Origin: an uncultured Oscillospiraceae bacterium
Lineage (GTDB): Bacteria > Bacillota > Clostridia > Oscillospirales > Oscillospiraceae
Assembly: GCA_900752285.1 (NCBI GenBank)
Contig: CAADUW010000015.1
Location: 1-9,377 of the forward strand
Direction of reading: 5' to 3'
Length of the DNA stretch: 9,377 nt
Made by a program: the position numbers and the translations under genes. The notes below the pieces were generated by a model. That model searched no databases, had not been told where the DNA came from, and saw only the letters and a list, made by a program, of their open reading frames with translations. Every line of letters begins with the position of its first letter. Position 1 is the stretch's first letter. This document shows, piece after piece, positions 1 to 5,511 of the stretch.

Positions 1-157
1 ATTTCGCACCGTTCTTGCCCCCCGCATTTATGAGGGGGGAGGGCCACGCAGTGGCAGGGGGAGTCCTCCGCCGCAGCGGGGACGGCCCTCTCAGTCACGG
101 CATCGCCGTGCCAGCTCTCCCAAGGGGAGAACCAAGGGAGCTGCGCTCCGATCACCG
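1..157 (+). repeat. Intergenic palindromic repeat, family A, copy 1
   Basis: This GC-rich non-coding element is built from consecutive small hairpins: CCCCCC/GGGGGG around a 10-base AT-rich loop (18-39), GCCAC-GCA-GTGGC, and CACGGC-ATC-GCCGTG near 97-111. Positions 14-77 are identical over 64 bases to 9233-9296, and similarity continues, with substitutions, through the CAGTCACGGC hairpin. The first bases (3-14, TTCGCACCGTTC) match the tail of the right-hand copy (9361-9372). The window therefore probably begins at the end of another A unit, and A occurs in tandem. No protein is likely to be encoded. Similar multi-hairpin repeats are, as I recall, frequent between genes of Faecalibacterium-like bacteria; their function is unknown. 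The exact left boundary is outside the window. Confidence 0.8.
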
Positions 158-252
158 GTCACTCCGAGCCGGTTCTCAAACCGGCGTGAGAATCCCCCGG
201 ATGAAAGGTACAGCGGAACCATAAGCCCCACGAGAACACCCGATTTTCCAAC
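158..252 (+). repeat. Intergenic repeat, family B, copy 1
   Basis: The core 169-208 is identical over 40 bases to copy 3 (7033-7072), and the unit runs on to the shared ATAAGC at about 221-226. A weaker match continues to the CCGATTTTCC at 239-249, which resembles 7124-7133. Two hairpins overlap: CCGGTT (169-174)/AACCGG (179-184), and TTCTCA (173-178)/TGAGAA (187-192). They share bases and cannot form together. No open reading frame of interest is present. Confidence 0.75.
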
Positions 253-269
253 CCATATATTATGGTGCG

Positions 270-298
270 GCAGCTTTTTCCCTTTGTCTGCTTTTTTT
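270..298 (+). terminator. Weak terminator-like stem with T7 run
   Basis: A GCAG (270-273)/CTGC (288-291) stem with a 14-base loop is followed directly by seven T residues (292-298). The stem is only four base pairs, so this would be a poor intrinsic terminator. It could end a transcript entering from the left of the window. The rest of 253-385 is AT-rich with no gene that I can support. Confidence 0.25.
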
Positions 299-385
299 CA
301 CCGCGTCGGATATTTCCAACCCTGCCTCTGAACTCTCATCCGGACTTTTCTCACAGCAAATCCATAAAAATATGTATTTTTCCTA

Positions 386-414
386 TTTACGAATTGAAAA
401 TTATGTTGTAGAAT
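386..414 (+). promoter_or_regulatory. Predicted sigma-A promoter of the zinc-ribbon/parAB block
   Basis: TTTACG (386-391) and TAGAAT (409-414) are separated by 17 bases and match the sigma-70/A consensus at 4/6 and 5/6 positions. The transcript would start near 421, about 30 bases before the first gene. Just upstream is an AT-rich perfect inverted repeat, AAAAATA (366-372)/TATTTTT (375-381), which may be an UP-like element or operator. This is a sequence-based prediction only. Confidence 0.55.
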
Positions 415-450
415 AAGAAAGGATATGCGACAGAGAAAGGGCGTGGGGGT

Positions 451-834
451 TTGAACTGTTTGAAATGCGGACGGGAGATTCCGGACGGCGTTTTCTGCCC
501 CGACTGCCTTGCGGCTATGGCAAAATACCCGGTCAAGCCCAATACGGTGGTGCTGATCCCCAACCGGCAGAAGTTTCTGGACGCCAAGCGTTCTCAGCCA
601 CGGCGAAAAGAGCTGACCGAACAGGAGCAGCTTCAGCGCGCGCGGAAAAAAAACCGCGTCCTCGGGTGGGTCTGCGCTGTGCTTGGCATCCTGCTTGCGG
701 CATCCATCACTTTTTCTCTGCTTGAGTTTGAGAAGGTCAAACCCTTCCCTGCCGGGCAGAATTATTCCACGGTTCCCACCACGCTGCCGGAATCGGATGT
801 TTCACGTGAAACATCCGAACCGAAGAACGGATAA
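451..834 (+). CDS. Small zinc-ribbon, single-pass membrane protein of unknown function
   Basis: The 127-residue protein starts with two CxxC pairs (C3/C6 and C16/C19) that would hold one zinc ion in a zinc ribbon. A basic stretch (about 41-69, many Lys/Arg) precedes one hydrophobic segment (70-91), and the tail is short and polar. By the positive-inside rule the zinc ribbon should be cytoplasmic and the C-terminus outside. The start is a TTG; no in-frame ATG would keep the first cysteines, an in-frame stop lies at 409-411, and AAAGGG (436-441) is a usable ribosome binding site. The last codons contain a full parS site, which forces the peptide VSRET (117-121). It is the first gene of the parAB block and ends 36 bases before parA. 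I do not recognise the family beyond the zinc ribbon. A role in chromosome or membrane organisation is only suggested by position. Confidence 0.75.
   Translation: MNCLKCGREIPDGVFCPDCLAAMAKYPVKPNTVVLIPNRQKFLDAKRSQPRRKELTEQEQLQRARKKNRVLGWVCAVLGILLAASITFSLLEFEKVKPFPAGQNYSTVPTTLPESDVSRETSEPKNG
798..813. promoter_or_regulatory. parS site 1 (ParB loading site)
   Basis: TGTTTCACGTGAAACA is a perfect 16-base palindrome of the conserved Bacillus/Clostridium parS type. The dyad extends without mismatch to 793-818 (26 bases). It lies inside the 3' end of the zinc-ribbon gene, where it is read as Val-Ser-Arg-Glu-Thr. ParB binds here through its helix-turn-helix domain and then spreads as a CTP-dependent clamp. 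Confidence 0.95.
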
Positions 835-835
835 T
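806..835 (+). promoter_or_regulatory. Candidate parA promoter between the parS sites
   Basis: GTGAAA (806-811, inside parS 1) and GATAAT (830-835, touching parS 2) match the -35 and -10 consensus at 4/6 and 5/6 positions with an 18-base spacer. A start near 842 would fall inside parS 2. If real, ParB bound at parS would compete with RNA polymerase and give autoregulation. The -35 match is modest and could be a by-product of the parS sequence. Confidence 0.35.
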
Positions 836-850
836 GTTTCACGTGAAACA
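835..850. promoter_or_regulatory. parS site 2 (ParB loading site)
   Basis: This is a second identical copy of TGTTTCACGTGAAACA, 37 bases centre to centre from site 1. It begins right after the zinc-ribbon stop codon (TAA, 832-834) and ends 20 bases before the parA ATG. It has no extended dyad like that of site 1. Confidence 0.95.
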
Positions 851-870
851 AAGACAGAAGGGGCGATAGC

Positions 871-1635
871 ATGGGCAGAATTCTTGCGGTGGTCAATCAG
901 AAGGGCGGCGTGGGCAAAACTACCACGGCGGTCAATCTGGCGGCGGCTCTGACCGACTTGGGGCTGCGGGTTCTGGTCTGTGACTTCGACCCGCAGGCAA
1001 ATGCCACCTCCGGACTGGGCGTGGACAAGCGGAAAACCAAAGCCTCCACCTACGACATGATTATTAACGATGTGCCTGCGGAAAACGCGGTGGTGCATAC
1101 GAAATTTGCCGACGTGCTCCCCTCCTCTGCCGATCTGGCAGGCGCGGGAGTGGAGCTGATCGACGAGACCGGACGGGAACAGAAACTGAAAAAGGCGCTG
1201 GCTCCCCTGCGGGACCGGTACGATGTGATATTCATCGACTGTCCCCCGTCGCTGGAGCTGCTGACCCTGAACGGACTGTGTGCCTGTGACGGCATTCTGA
1301 TCCCGGTTCAGTGTGAATATTACGCGCTGGAGGGCCTCAGCGATCTGATGGCAACCATGCGGGCGGTGAAGCGGAAGCTGAACCCCACGCTGGAAATCTT
1401 CGGAGTGATCCTGACCATGTATGACGGTCGGACCAACTTCTCCGCTCAGGTGGCACAGGAGGTGCGGCGGCACTTCCCCGGCAAGGTCTTTGCCGAGGCA
1501 ATACCCCGGAACGTGCGGCTGGCGGAAGCACCCAGCCACGGTGTTCCCATTTTTGCTTATGACCGCAGCAGCCGGGGGGCAGAATCCTACCGGCGGCTGG
1601 GCGAAGAAACCGCAAAAAAACTAAGGAGGGGATAA
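871..1635 (+). CDS. parA: ParA/Soj chromosome-partition ATPase
   Basis: The 254-residue protein is a full-length Soj-type ParA (usual length about 250). It is an ATP-dependent switch that dimerises on DNA with ATP and is released by ParB, which drives origin segregation; in Bacillus Soj also acts on DnaA. The deviant Walker A motif is K11GGVGKTT, the A' motif is DFDPQ (38-42) and the Walker B is FIDCPP (121-126). The C-terminal IPRNVRLAEAPSHGVP block (211-226) is typical of Soj. The ATG has GAAGGGG (857-863) seven bases upstream. Both parS sites lie immediately 5', and parB begins four bases after the stop, so the pair is an operon. Length and motifs fit chromosomal Soj rather than MinD or a plasmid ParA with an N-terminal helix-turn-helix. 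Confidence 0.97.
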   Translation: MGRILAVVNQKGGVGKTTTAVNLAAALTDLGLRVLVCDFDPQANATSGLGVDKRKTKASTYDMIINDVPAENAVVHTKFADVLPSSADLAGAGVELIDETGREQKLKKALAPLRDRYDVIFIDCPPSLELLTLNGLCACDGILIPVQCEYYALEGLSDLMATMRAVKRKLNPTLEIFGVILTMYDGRTNFSAQVAQEVRRHFPGKVFAEAIPRNVRLAEAPSHGVPIFAYDRSSRGAESYRRLGEETAKKLRRG

Positions 1636-1639
1636 GAAA

Positions 1640-2503
1640 ATGGCATCACAGAAGGGCTTGGGCAGAGGCCTCGGCGCACTGCTGGGTGACATGACCGAGG
1701 AGCCCCAGGAGAACAGCCCCTATCAGCTGCTGCCGATTTATAAGGTAGAGCCAAACCCGGATCAGCCCCGGGAGGTTTTTGACGAGGAAGCACTGGACGA
1801 GCTGGCAGAGTCCATCCGGATGCACGGCGTTATTCAGCCCCTGACCGTCCGGAAGCTGGACAGCGGCTACTATCAGATCATTGCGGGCGAACGCCGCTGG
1901 CGTGCCGCCCGGAAGGCGGGACTCAGCGAGGTTCCGGCGGTGATCATCGAGGCGGACGACCGGAAGGCGGCGGAGCTGGCGCTGATCGAAAACCTCCAGC
2001 GGCAGGACCTGAATCCGCTGGAAGAGGCGCAGGGCTACAAGCGGCTCATTACCGAGTACGGCCTGACGCAGGAGGAAGCGGCAGACCGGGTGGGAAAGTC
2101 CCGTCCCGCCGTGGCAAATGCTATGCGGCTGCTGACCCTGCCGAAAGAGGTGCAGGAACGGGTGTCCGCCGGAACACTGACCGCCGGGCACGCCCGGGCG
2201 GTGCTGACCCTGAAAACCGAGAAGCTGCAAAAGGACGCGGCGCAGAAAATCAGCGCACTGGGACTCTCTGTCCGGCAGGCGGAGCTTCTGTGCCGGAATA
2301 TGTCCCGGGAACCGAAGCCGGTGAAGGAAGAACCCCTGAAGGTGGACTATATCGCCGAGTGCGAAAAGAACCTGAGCAAACAGCTGGGCCGGGGCGTCAA
2401 GATCATAAACGGAAAGCGGAAGGGCAGATTTGAACTGGAATTCTACGGACAGGAGGACCTGCAGGTTCTGCTGGACCTGCTTGGCAAGCTGAAGCAGAGC
2501 TGA
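1640..2503 (+). CDS. parB: ParB/Spo0J partition protein, CTP-dependent DNA clamp
   Basis: The 287-residue protein is a complete Spo0J-type ParB. The N-terminal GLGRGLGALL (6-15) is the ParA-stimulating peptide. The CTP-binding/ParB domain carries the GERRWRAAR box (83-91) and ENLQRQDLNPLEEA (117-130). A helix-turn-helix (about 141-165) recognises parS, and the C-terminal part (about 233-287) should dimerise. Family knowledge: CTP binding closes the clamp at parS, and it then slides to coat neighbouring DNA and loads condensin. The ATG has a near-perfect AAGGAGGG (1623-1630) placed within the end of parA, so translation is probably coupled. It is not Noc: its genetic context and N-terminus fit ParB, and the flanking sites are true parS. 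Confidence 0.97.
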   Translation: MASQKGLGRGLGALLGDMTEEPQENSPYQLLPIYKVEPNPDQPREVFDEEALDELAESIRMHGVIQPLTVRKLDSGYYQIIAGERRWRAARKAGLSEVPAVIIEADDRKAAELALIENLQRQDLNPLEEAQGYKRLITEYGLTQEEAADRVGKSRPAVANAMRLLTLPKEVQERVSAGTLTAGHARAVLTLKTEKLQKDAAQKISALGLSVRQAELLCRNMSREPKPVKEEPLKVDYIAECEKNLSKQLGRGVKIINGKRKGRFELEFYGQEDLQVLLDLLGKLKQS

Positions 2504-2541
2504 GAAAGCCTGCCGCCCTACCATATTATAAAGTATACTTT
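2500..2541 (+). promoter_or_regulatory. Possible serS promoter with 12-base palindrome
   Basis: The 60-base gap before serS turns sharply AT-rich. CTGAGA (2500-2505) and TATTAT (2524-2529) match the consensus at 4/6 and 5/6 with an 18-base spacer. A perfect palindrome AAAGTATACTTT (2530-2541) sits at the expected start point and could be an operator. A second -10-like TATACT lies inside it, with no good -35. No T-box leader fits in this short gap. Confidence 0.3.
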
Positions 2542-2563
2542 TGAAAGCAAAAGGAGAGGCAAT

Positions 2564-3895
2564 ATGCTGGATATTAAGAAAATCAAGGAAAATCCTCAGG
2601 CTGTCAAGGACGGTCTGAAGGCAAAGGAAGTGGACTGCGACGCCACCATTGACCGCATTCTGGTACTGGACGACCAGATCCGGGCACTGAAAACCGCTTC
2701 CGAGGGTAAGACTGCCCAGAAGAACAAGCTGTCCAGGGAAAACGGCAAGCTCTTCGGCCAGAAGAAGGGCGCGGAGAAGCGGGGCGAGGATACCTCTGCT
2801 ATTGACGCCGCCATTGCCGAGAACAACGCGAAGAGCGTCCGGCTGGATCAGGACGTGGCCGATGAGCTGAAGGAGCTGGAGGCCCTCAGCGCCGAGTACC
2901 GTACCGCCATGCTGAGCCTGCCCAACCTGCCCGACCCGGATCTGCTGCCCGGCGGCAAGGAGAACAACCAGCCCCTGCGTTATGTGGGCGAGAAGCACAG
3001 CTTCGACTTTGAGCCTAAACATCACGTGGACCTGTGCCAGAATCTGGGACTGATCGACTATGAGCGGGGTGTGAAGCTGGCAGGTGCCGGCAACTGGATG
3101 TACACCGGCATGGGCGCCCGGCTGGAATGGGCCCTGCTGAACTACTTTATCGATACCCACATTGCCGACGGCTATGAGTTCATCCTGCCGCCCCACATGC
3201 TGGAGTACCAGTGCGGCCTGACCGCCGGTCAGTTCCCCAAGTTTGCCGACGAGGTCTATAAGATCGCCAACCCCACCGACGACCGGGTGCACTACATGCT
3301 CCCCACCGCCGAGGCGGCGCTGGCTTCCGTCTACCGGGACGAGATCCTCAGCGAAAGCGATCTGCCCAAGAAGTTCTTCGCCTACACCCCCTGCTTCCGC
3401 CGGGAGGCCGGTTCTCACCGCGCCGACGAGCGGGGCATGGTCCGGGGACACCAGTTCAATAAGGTGGAAATGTTCCAGTACACCAGACCCGAGGATTCCG
3501 ACGCTGCCTTTGACGAGCTGGTCCGGAAGGCGGAGAATCTGGTGAAGGGATTGGGTCTGCACTTCCGTACCGTGAAGCTGGCGGCAGGCGACTGCTCCGC
3601 CTCCATGGCCCGGACCTATGATATTGAAATCCTGATCCCCTCCATGAACGGCTATAAGGAGGTTTCCTCCGTATCCAATGCCCGGGATTATCAGGCCCGC
3701 CGGGGCAATATCCGCTTCCGCCGGGAAGCTACCGGTAAGCCCGAGTACGTTCACACTCTGAACGGCTCCGGTCTTGCTACCTCCCGGATCTTCCCCGCCC
3801 TGGTGGAGCAGAACCAGCGCGCCGACGGCAGCGTAGTGATCCCAGAAGCTCTGCGCAAATACCTGGGCGGCATTGAGGTTATCGAGAAGAAGTAA
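2564..3895 (+). CDS. serS: Serine--tRNA ligase (SerRS)
   Basis: The 443-residue enzyme activates serine with ATP and transfers it to tRNA-Ser (and tRNA-Sec where present) in the cytoplasm. Residues 1 to about 110 form the long antiparallel coiled-coil arm that grips the long variable arm of tRNA-Ser; they are rich in Lys, Glu and Ala. The class II core follows: TAE (248-250) in the serine pocket, motif 2 as CFRREAGS (277-284) with the arginine that holds ATP, and motif 3 as NGSGLATSR (400-408). Motif 3 has ATSR where the E. coli type has AVGR, and the motif 2 loop reads HRADERGMVRGHQFNKVE, which I take as a clostridial subtype. Length is slightly above the usual 420-430. The ATG has AAGGAGAGG (2551-2559). 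It probably starts its own transcript after parB, though readthrough is possible. Confidence 0.96.
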   Translation: MLDIKKIKENPQAVKDGLKAKEVDCDATIDRILVLDDQIRALKTASEGKTAQKNKLSRENGKLFGQKKGAEKRGEDTSAIDAAIAENNAKSVRLDQDVADELKELEALSAEYRTAMLSLPNLPDPDLLPGGKENNQPLRYVGEKHSFDFEPKHHVDLCQNLGLIDYERGVKLAGAGNWMYTGMGARLEWALLNYFIDTHIADGYEFILPPHMLEYQCGLTAGQFPKFADEVYKIANPTDDRVHYMLPTAEAALASVYRDEILSESDLPKKFFAYTPCFRREAGSHRADERGMVRGHQFNKVEMFQYTRPEDSDAAFDELVRKAENLVKGLGLHFRTVKLAAGDCSASMARTYDIEILIPSMNGYKEVSSVSNARDYQARRGNIRFRREATGKPEYVHTLNGSGLATSRIFPALVEQNQRADGSVVIPEALRKYLGGIEVIEKK

Positions 3896-3901
3896 CCGGT
3901 T

Positions 3902-3940
3902 ACCCTTCGCTCAAATAAAACTTCCGCACCCGAAGGGTGC
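3902..3940 (+). other. Two competing hairpins between serS and mscL
   Basis: ACCCTTCG (3902-3909) can pair with CGAAGGGT (3931-3938), while GCACCC (3926-3931) can pair with GGGTGC (3935-3940). The two use the same 3' bases and exclude one another. Neither is followed by a T run (the next bases are ATCCATAAAAAA), so this is not a standard terminator. It could attenuate or stabilise the serS-mscL message. A 10-base palindrome TAACCGGTTA (3893-3902) overlaps the serS stop. Confidence 0.45.
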
Positions 3941-3971
3941 ATCCATAAAAAAGGAGAAAGGCGGAATTCTC

Positions 3972-4433
3972 ATGGACAAACCGAAAAAACCGTCCTGGTG
4001 GGATGAGTTTATGACGTTTGCGGTAAAGGGCAACGCCATGGCGCTGGCAGTCGGCACCATCATCGGCGCGGGCTTCAGCACCATTACCAGGAGCCTGACC
4101 GATGATATCATCATGCCCATCGTTGCCATCTTCATGGGCGGCATTGATTTTTCCGAGCTGAAAATCACCCTTCCCAGGATTTTCGGCGAGACGCTGGACG
4201 AGGCGGGCCATGTGGTGCCCAACACCCTGAACTACGGCAACTTCCTTGCGGCGGTCATTAACTTCGCCATTCTGGCGCTGGTGGTGTTCTGGCTGGTCAA
4301 GGGTCTGAACAAAATGACTTCCCTCCATAAGAAAAAGGAAGAAGAAGCCCCGGCGGCGCCGCCTGCTCCCCCTGAACCCGGTAAGGAGGAAGTCCTGCTG
4401 ACCGAGATCCGGGATCTGCTGAAGGAAAAATAA
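3972..4433 (+). CDS. mscL: Large-conductance mechanosensitive channel MscL
   Basis: The 153-residue protein forms a homopentameric pore in the cell membrane that opens at high tension and releases solutes on hypo-osmotic shock. The N-terminal amphipathic helix (about 7-18, WWDEFMTFAVKGN) leads into TM1 with the pore-lining glycine/alanine pattern AVGTIIGAGFSTI (26-38). An extracellular loop (about 58-88) follows, then TM2 (about 89-110). A charged linker rich in Pro/Ala (121-137) precedes the C-terminal bundle helix EEVLLTEIRDLLKEK. I chose the ATG at 3972 because the protein then begins in the usual MscL way; the longer reading from 3873 overlaps serS and adds a non-homologous leader. AAAGGCGG (3957-3964) and AAGGAG (3951-3956) lie upstream. 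Length is typical or slightly long. Confidence 0.95.
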   Translation: MDKPKKPSWWDEFMTFAVKGNAMALAVGTIIGAGFSTITRSLTDDIIMPIVAIFMGGIDFSELKITLPRIFGETLDEAGHVVPNTLNYGNFLAAVINFAILALVVFWLVKGLNKMTSLHKKKEEEAPAAPPAPPEPGKEEVLLTEIRDLLKEK

Positions 4434-4445
4434 CCCGGACAGGCA

Positions 4446-4490
4446 TCATTCCGAGCCGGTGACCGATGGAACCGGCGTGAGACCGAAGGG
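4446..4490 (+). repeat. Intergenic repeat, family B, copy 2 (degenerate)
   Basis: TCATTCCGAGCCGG and ACCGGCGTGAGA match the start and middle of the B repeat, but the loop is longer and unrelated (4461-4470) and the AATCCCCCGG part is replaced. The stem GCCGGT (4455-4460)/ACCGGC (4471-4476) survives, which suggests that the hairpin is kept while the loop drifts. The alternative TTCTCA/TGAGAA hairpin is lost here. Confidence 0.55.
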
Positions 4491-4517
4491 AACACCATGC
4501 CGGTGCTCCATAATTGA

Positions 4518-4589
4518 TTTGGGGCCGGACAAGGGCCGGGGAAACCGTTTCCCCAAAAAATTCATCCATAAGGGGCAGGGACCCCTTTT
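4518..4589 (+). promoter_or_regulatory. Structured leader-like region upstream of nfnA
   Basis: Three G-blocks and two C-blocks can pair in alternative ways. TTTGGGG (4518-4524) pairs with CCCCAAA (4551-4557). GGGGAAA (4538-4544) pairs with TTTCCCC (4548-4554) around a 3-base loop. AAGGGG (4570-4575) pairs with CCCCTT (4582-4587), followed by TTTT ending at 4589. The last stem looks like a weak terminator, either for mscL or as an attenuator of nfnAB. I cannot match it to a known riboswitch. A CATAAT (4509-4514) could serve as a -10 just before it, but it has no good -35. Confidence 0.35.
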
Positions 4590-4615
4590 CGGGAAGCTCA
4601 GCGCTTTCCTATAAA
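4587..4615 (+). promoter_or_regulatory. Weak candidate nfnAB promoter
   Basis: TATAAA (4610-4615) is a fair -10 element, but the bases 17 upstream (TTTCGG, 4587-4592) match the -35 poorly. A start near 4622 would leave a very short leader containing the ribosome binding site AAAGGA (4625-4630). Confidence 0.25.
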
Positions 4616-4641
4616 AAACCGGAAAAAGGACGGTAAAGCAC

Positions 4642-5496
4642 ATGTATAAGATCGTACGTAAAAAGGAGCTGAACTCCGCGGTAACCCTGATGGACATCGA
4701 GGCCCCCTTCGTTGCCAAAAAGGCAAAGGCCGGACAGTTCATCATTTTCCGCATCGATGACAAGGGCGAGCGGGTGCCGCTGACCATAGCCGGTTATGAC
4801 CGGGAGAAGGGCACCGTTACCATCATCTTCCAGAAGGTGGGCTTCTCCACCAAGGCTCTGGGCGCGCTGAATGAGGGCGACTACATTCAGGACTTCGTAG
4901 GACCTCTGGGCAAGCCTACCGATGTGGAGGGCAAGAAGCGGGTCTGCGTCGTGGGCGGCGGCGTGGGCTGCGCCATTGCGCTGCCTGCTGCCAGGGCATT
5001 TCTGGAGGCAGGCGCCATTGTGGACGTGATCATTGGCTTCCGCTCCAAGGACATTGTGATTCTGGAGGACGAATTCAAGGAAGCCTCCACCAACCTTTAC
5101 CTCATGACCGACGACGGCTCCTACGGCGAGAAGGGCTTCGGCACCGTGAAGCTGCAGCAGCTGCTGGAGAGCGGCATCCACTATGACGAGGTTCTCGCCA
5201 TCGGACCTGTGCCCATGATGAAGTTTGTCTGCAAGACCACCGAGCCCTTCGGCGTCCACACCATGGTGTCCCTGAACCCCATTATGGTGGACGGCACCGG
5301 CATGTGCGGCGGCTGCCGGGTCACCGTGGGCGGCGAGACGAAGTTTGCCTGCGTGGACGGCCCCGAGTTTGACGGCCATCAGGTGGACTTTGCCGAGCTG
5401 ATGAGCCGGAACGGCACTTACCGTGAGCGGGAAGCCGAGGTCGCCGAGAAGCATGTGTGCCGCATGGAAGCCATGGGCAAGGCTCTGATTCATTAA
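4642..5496 (+). CDS. nfnA: NfnA: ferredoxin:NADP oxidoreductase alpha (small) subunit
   Basis: The 284-residue protein is the FAD- and [2Fe-2S]-bearing small subunit of the electron-bifurcating NADH-dependent reduced ferredoxin:NADP oxidoreductase; homologues are also annotated as sulfide dehydrogenase subunit SudB. The FAD domain has RVPLTIA (44-50), the family's flavin-binding signature, and GDYIQDFVGPLG (79-90). The pyridine-nucleotide domain has VVGGGVGCA (103-111). The C-terminal cluster motif is GMCGGC (220-225) plus C237. Only three cysteines are suitably placed; published NfnA structures report one Asp ligand, and D217 is the candidate here. nfnB follows after 15 bases, so they form an operon and one heterodimer. 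Resemblance to dihydroorotate dehydrogenase electron-transfer subunit PyrK is expected, but the nfnB partner and the absence of pyrD argue for NfnA. Confidence 0.92.
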   Translation: MYKIVRKKELNSAVTLMDIEAPFVAKKAKAGQFIIFRIDDKGERVPLTIAGYDREKGTVTIIFQKVGFSTKALGALNEGDYIQDFVGPLGKPTDVEGKKRVCVVGGGVGCAIALPAARAFLEAGAIVDVIIGFRSKDIVILEDEFKEASTNLYLMTDDGSYGEKGFGTVKLQQLLESGIHYDEVLAIGPVPMMKFVCKTTEPFGVHTMVSLNPIMVDGTGMCGGCRVTVGGETKFACVDGPEFDGHQVDFAELMSRNGTYREREAEVAEKHVCRMEAMGKALIH

Positions 5497-5511
5497 GGGA
5501 GGAAACACAAA

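Noticed and set aside
15..224. Small protein from the open frame across repeats A and B
   Set aside because: The frame lies entirely in palindromic repeat DNA, has no credible ribosome binding site and mirrors repeat composition.
2504..2563. T-box leader for serS
   Set aside because: Only 60 bases separate parB and serS, too short for a T-box, and no T-box sequence is visible.
1646..3754. 702-codon open frame on the minus strand across parB and serS
   Set aside because: It is exactly antisense to two well-conserved genes; its translation shows no domain and the usual Gly/Leu/Gln/His pattern of antisense frames in GC-rich genes.
3873..3971. Longer MscL starting inside serS
   Set aside because: The added 33 residues are unlike MscL, overlap the serS end, and the ATG at 3972 has its own ribosome binding site.
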